NCBI GenBank assembly: GCA_037127255.1
Contig: JBANSL010000017.1
Span: forward strand, 72,850,857-72,914,856
From: Persicaria tinctoria
Taxonomy: Eukaryota; Streptophyta; Magnoliopsida; Caryophyllales; Polygonaceae
Direction: 5' to 3'
Length of the DNA stretch: 64,000 nt
Shown here: positions 59,743 to 64,000 of the stretch, one piece after another
How positions within the stretch are numbered: the stretch's first letter is position 1
How the letters are laid out: each line of letters starts with the position of its first letter
Translations under genes and position numbers: made by a program
The notes under the pieces: model-generated
Told to the model about the DNA's origin: nothing
The model's input: the letters and a program-made list of their open reading frames with translations, nothing else
Database searches by the model: none

Positions 59743-62579
59743 TCACACACGTGATACATTAACAGAACTTGGAAGAGCACAAGGGAGCCGCTCTAGAAAC
59801 TTACACCTGGATATATACAACGTCTTGAGCTTCAGTAAAGCCCCTTGTTCAACCTCCCAATCGCTAAAATTGTCCAAATCAACAAAGGCTAGAACAATTA
59901 GCTCAGGAAAGCCACCGGCAGAGCAAACCATCCTTTGACCATCATAACACATGCCCAATTTCAGATCAGCAAGGCTAGGAAGCCTCTCTAGAACCGGAAG
60001 TGGGTCACTCTCAAGCTTAACTATCCAAATAACTAAAGACACCAAGTTTTGTGGCAACATTTCCAAACGTAGTGGTTGACTGAGACGACAGTCGCCACCT
60101 ACTACCACATATATGATTAGGTCACACATGGCTTCACAAATTGATAATATAGTTGGATTCTGGTTTAAGACCTGGGCGTGTAGCTGGAGTGTGAAACTCT
60201 TCATACTAGACGAGCCCTGTAGGAGATGATCCAATGCCTCCTCGTTGGTTCGACAAGTTGCCTCAACCATCTTCAACCTCTTCAACATTTTTAGACATTG
60301 CAAGTCGAGTCTGTCCAGGTCTATGCTCATTAATGTTTGTAGGTTGGAGAGACCATCAAGACGTAGCAATCCACCTCCTTTGATTAAGTACTTTTTCATG
60401 CCCAATGGAAGGTAGACATGTCTAAGTTGTTTCATCTTCCACAAGACATTAGGAAGTGAAAGCACCACGCCATACTGAACTCGTAAGTCAAGAGTTTGTA
60501 GCCACTGCAACATTTCTATCGATGACGGCAACTCAGTAATAGAAGTGTTGGCCAAGCTCAAGTACTTGAGGTGGATCAAGTTTGCGACTTTCTTAGGCAA
60601 CTTTCCTGTTATACTCAAGCTTTTACAGTCCAAAACTCGAAGAAGGGGAAAGTCATTGAAAATGGTTTCAACCAACTTTCTACATTTCTTCTCGTCTTGC
60701 TGATCACGGTCCCTTAAGAAGAGCAAAAGAGATCGAAGGTTGGGAGTTCTCGATACTTTGGCACCAGACGTCGATGTAGGAAGAGATGAGCTTTGTGGCT
60801 GCTGGTCACTCACATACACTGCAACACGACGCAACCTTTTGTCTATTTCAGGAAGTGAAATCAAAGGATGGGATGCATTTGCGTTGTTCAACAACATAGA
60901 TTTGTTCCAATTGACTATTTGAACAAAACCTTCTCTCTTAGATATATCAATGCACACATCCCTCATAAGATCATGGAGGCGACATGTTTCTATCCTTTCG
61001 GTTCCCTCGAACCAGCTAGCCGCTTGAACCATGCTCCGTCTCACCAGCTCGTTCAAGTATCTCTCAGCAATATCTTCTTCCAGTTCATCTGGATCTTCTT
61101 TTGAAACTATTCCTTCGGCAATCCATAGTTGATATAGTTTCTCAGTCGGGATCTCGTAATCTTCTGGGAAATTCGCCAAGTGAAGAAAGCAATTCTTCAA
61201 TTGATATGGCAATTCGTCATAGCTCACTTGCAACACATCATACACTTCTTTATATAAACCAGGAGCTACTCCTCTCTGAATCTGTGAAGAAATATCGTTA
61301 CGCAGTTGTATCCATTCTTCTACTCGCGGTTTCCTTTGCAACACTTTAGCAAGTACAACGATGGCTAGTGGAACCCCCTTGCAATGTTTTAGCATTTCTC
61401 GTCCCAACTCCTCCTTTTTCGAATCTGAAAGCAGACCATATATGTAGACTTTTATTAAGGTATCCTAATAATATTACTAGATTTATGATATAAGAAATGG
61501 TGGGGACTGATACCTGTACACGATGATGCACTAGGAAATGCTGTCTTCTCAAAGAGCTCCCAGCTCTTGGTTTCATCCAAGGCCTCGACCGAATGAAGGC
61601 ACACCTCAGTTGGATCCAAGCGTGAAACCGTCTCTTCGTTACGTGTTGTCAACAATATCCTACTTCCTAATGCATTCTTTCTTGGAAACGCAGCTTGCAG
61701 CTTGGCCCAGTCATTCCAAGTCCAAATGTCATCAATAACCACCAGACACTTTTCATCTTTCATCAGATTATAGAGTGCTGCGTGAGCTCGATCAGCTTTT
61801 ATATCTACATCAATTTTTCTTCTCCTCTCAAGGTCATTCTCAGGAACCAAAGAATACATGAGAGTTTGAAGAACTCGGTCCGGTTGCAGCTGCTGAGAAG
61901 CAGCAGCCCAACCAAAGGCATGAAAGTAGCATCCATCCCTTAACTTAGGATGATGGTAGAGCTCTCTGGCAAGGGTGCTTTTTCCAACACCGCCCATCCC
62001 ACATATGGCTATCACCGTCTCTTTGCTCGGATTCAACAGCCTTTCCACCAACTGATCCAGCTGGTTTTCAAAGCCAACAACCACACACTCTTCTCTTTCA
62101 TGGGTATAAAACCTGGTTAGGTGTCTACCTGCAGGGTTGTTATCAGCTGCAATTATCCGGTCAGAGACACCGTAACCTTTCATTCTTTTTCTCAAAGCGG
62201 AGATCCTTTTGTTCAATGCATCGATCTCAGAGTGTATTTCGAGGACAGGAACTGCATTCACACCTAGGCAAGCCCAACGCAGTGCAGATCCGAGCTGGCA
62301 GCCTTTGTATTCCTTATATCCGTGACGAGCCACCTTGAGGATATACGTCTCGATCACATCTTGGCAATCATAGGCAACGTTTCTGGCATCAGATAGTACA
62401 GCCTGCACGAGTTGGTCCTGACGGTGAGTTTTGACAGCTTCAATTAGGAAGGCTGCCAAGGTGTTGAGCTCAGTCTGCAAATCAGCAACTTGGTCCCTCA
62501 CACCATCCAAGTTGCTGATTTGCTCCACCAGCAGCTTCCCCAGCCACAGAGCTGCTGATTTCACCTCTGATTCTGCCAT
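59743..62579 (-). CDS. NLR-B: intact CC-NB-ARC-LRR disease-resistance protein, RPP13/RPP8-like
   Basis: Exons 62579-61514 and 61424-59743 with an 89-bp GT-AG intron (61513-61425) give 915 codons and a TGA. The order of domains is Rx-type coiled coil (MAESEVKSAALWLG..., YDCQDVIE), NB-ARC (P-loop GMGGVGKST near 194-202, LVVIDDIW, GSRILLTTRN, KGVPLAI, CFLHLANFPEDYE, LHDLMRD), then leucine-rich repeats ending ALPSSVNVSRV. Predicted role: cytoplasmic immune receptor. It is highly similar to NLR-A throughout, with the same intron position, so they are recent paralogues, and it keeps the native C-terminus. The 3' UTR region is occupied by a hAT-like element from 59709 leftward. All expected nucleotide-binding motifs are present. 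Confidence 0.92.
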
Positions 62580-62852
62580 TGTTTTCTCTTTTCTCCCTAA
62601 ATCAATTGGGTTGGGACTAATGAAAACAGATCTGATTGTTAATTAAGAGTTGATGGTTATCAATTTGGTAGAAAGCTGAATAAATCAATTGGGTGCCATC
62701 CACTTGTATAGTTCAGATTTCTTCAGATTTCTCCCACTCCACTACCTATTAATTAATTTAAAATGATAATGGTTAGGGATTATTGGAGTGGTTGAGTATT
62801 TGGTACTGAGAAATTGTTACTTTATTAATATAATAATTATATATCTGTTGGA
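62580..62852 (-). promoter_or_regulatory. NLR-B upstream region
   Basis: AT-rich DNA upstream of the NLR-B ATG. No convincing TATA or GA tract like that of NLR-A was assigned. This promoter region differs from that of NLR-A beyond the first few tens of bases. Confidence 0.3.
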
Positions 62853-63005
62853 ATTTTGGGTGCAGTTCGTCGTAGAGTGATTTTCTTGACGCAAGAAACA
62901 CTTTTAATTGACTGAAAGTCTTTCTAAATTAATCAACAAAGTTACATGATGACTCACATTCCATTATTGCAGCATTAAATTTGCACGCTTTTGACCTAAC
63001 TTAAC
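62853..63005 (+). repeat. Direct repeat, first copy (153 bp)
   Basis: ATTTTGGGTGCAGTTCGTCG through GACCTAACTTAAC. A second, nearly identical copy lies at 63411-63562 with about half a dozen differences. Confidence 0.9.
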
Positions 63006-63059
63006 AACTCTCACTTATGAGATGAGATGAACTTCAATTAATAAAAGAAATAAAAACGG

Positions 63060-63290
63060 TTTCGGGACCGCTGGTTCAAGGACAAAAACACTTGGGTAGA
63101 CATTATAAGAACTTCTATCTTCAGTTCAGCTGGTCTTTCAAGTCTCATTTCAAATAAAACGGCTAGAGTGGCTGCTGATAACAAGAAGAAGTACGAGAAT
63201 GTTTGCAGGGCTAAAGGTTATCACATTTTACCGTTTTCCTTTTCCACTATTGGTAATTTAGAGGATGATGCTATGAGGTTTCTTAAGTAG
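63060..63290 (+). pseudogene. Coding-like fragment, 76 codons, unrecognised
   Basis: Open frame bounded by stops, reading FRDRWFKDKNTWVDIIR, ARVAADNKKKYENVCR and ILPFSFSTIGNLEDDAMRFL. Codon texture and aromatic/charged pattern suggest real former coding sequence, perhaps from a retroelement or captured gene. It has no start codon and lies between the two direct repeats. Function unknown. Confidence 0.4.
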
Positions 63291-63410
63291 GTATGTGGGG
63301 TCGTTAAGGGGTTACCTGGATATAGTAGAGAGTCTTGTCTCATTTGGACTAGGACTGCGTTTAGTATTATAATAAACTTTAATAATATATAAATTTATTA
63401 TAATAATAAA

Positions 63411-63562
63411 TTTTGGGTGCAGTTCATCGTCGAGTGATTTTCTTGACGCAAGAAACACTTTTAATTGACTGAAAGTCTTTCTAAATTAATCAACAAAATT
63501 ACATGATGACTCACATCCCATTATTGCATCATTAAATTTGCACGCTTTTGACCTAACTTAAC
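63411..63562 (+). repeat. Direct repeat, second copy (152 bp)
   Basis: Matches 62853-63005. Its right end coincides with the insertion point of the Copia-like LTR starting at 63568. Confidence 0.9.
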
Positions 63563-63567
63563 TAGGG

Positions 63568-64000
63568 TGTTATACGAGTCGAACGATATGGACCAGCTAG
63601 GCTCAAGCTGGTCAAGCCAAATCAAGCTGCAAAGGTGGTCCAAAGTGAGCTAAGGTGAGCTGGTTACCTAGTGGATGAGTGACACGTGTGTGGTGAGGAT
63701 AGTACTGGCGGTTGTAAGCTTGGAAGCCTATATAAGGCTCTTCCCGCTCTTGTAACAGACAATCAAGTTGAATGGAACCTCATTTTGTAACAAACTCTCA
63801 ATTCCAGATTTCTCTCTCTCTCAATTGTGTTCTAAACTGGTGATTACCAGTTCATATGGTATCAGAGCCGAGGTTCGGCATGGTGCGGTGTGGTTTGGAT
63901 TCCTGGTCTAATTGGCTAGCCGGCCTTAAGGCATTGATTCGTCAATCGCAACTGGCAATATTGCGTGGCCAGGCAGTTGCGCTTGAGAGTGACACCATTT
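63568..64000 (+). mobile_element. 5' LTR, PBS and leader of a Copia-like element (runs off window)
   Basis: The LTR is 63568-63854 (287 bp), TGTTATACGAGTC...ACCAGTTCA, with a TATA box (TATATAA, about 63729). PBS TGGTATCAGAGCCGAGG begins at 63857. After it, 63880-64000 may be the leader or start of gag; no protein can be assigned yet. The 3' LTR lies outside the window. Confidence 0.75.

Noticed and set aside
1..64000. CRISPR arrays, bacterial operons, ribosome binding sites
   Set aside because: The tandem repeats seen are TRIMs, microsatellites or minisatellites in a plant genome; nothing has CRISPR repeat-spacer geometry.

Overview
This window is nuclear DNA of a flowering plant, most likely a eudicot. 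Evidence: CC-NB-ARC-LRR resistance genes of the RPP13/RPP8-like type with short GT-AG introns, plant Copia elements, LTR elements primed by initiator tRNA-Met, Helitrons, MITEs, and AT-rich intergenic DNA with (CT)n, (TA)n and (ATA)n microsatellites. I cannot name the species. There are no bacterial-style operons, CRISPR arrays or rRNA genes.

Host genes. The only intact or near-intact host genes are two NLRs on the minus strand. NLR-B (59743-62579, 915 codons) looks intact. NLR-A (7275-10207, 946 codons) is open, but its last 33 codons come from a palindromic MITE. Three more NLR remnants lie on the same strand: 5866-6575, 33787-34165 continuing at 50577-50650, and 51208-51912. The window is therefore a decaying NLR cluster pulled apart by transposons. 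A MADS-box exon remnant (54275-54415) and a possible orphan first exon (55059-55410) are further host debris.

Mobile DNA, left to right. 1-5768: a TRIM tandem array (four LTRs) holds a Copia element whose left LTR is inverted and truncated, so both outer ends are U5 ends. 6700-7090: LINE RNase H relic. 10498-11155: TE remnant with tRNA-like boxes and a LINE tail. 11262-22672: complete 11.4-kb element with two 2996-bp LTRs that look identical, TSD GTATG and no coding internal region (a LARD). 24010-24541: foldback MITE. 24971-32454: a MITE with a perfect 8-bp TSD, split by a Helitron that is itself split by a second Helitron. 34166-50576: a Copia element (TSD TTCCT) inserted in an NLR relic and split by a second, oppositely oriented LARD of the same family (35604-47098, two 3030-bp LTRs, TSD CCACT). 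55489-57703: TIR element with (TA)n flanks. 58347-59709: hAT-like element just downstream of NLR-B. 63568-end: the 5' LTR and primer-binding site of another Copia-like element that runs off the window.

How it fits together. Paralogous NLR 3' flanks (near 5770, 7095 and 58280) act as empty sites that date and delimit insertions. The most striking content is the two LARDs: very recent, non-coding, LTR-flanked 11.4-kb elements that need a partner element's proteins. Also notable are the three-level nest at 24971-32454 and the MITE-written C-terminus of NLR-A.
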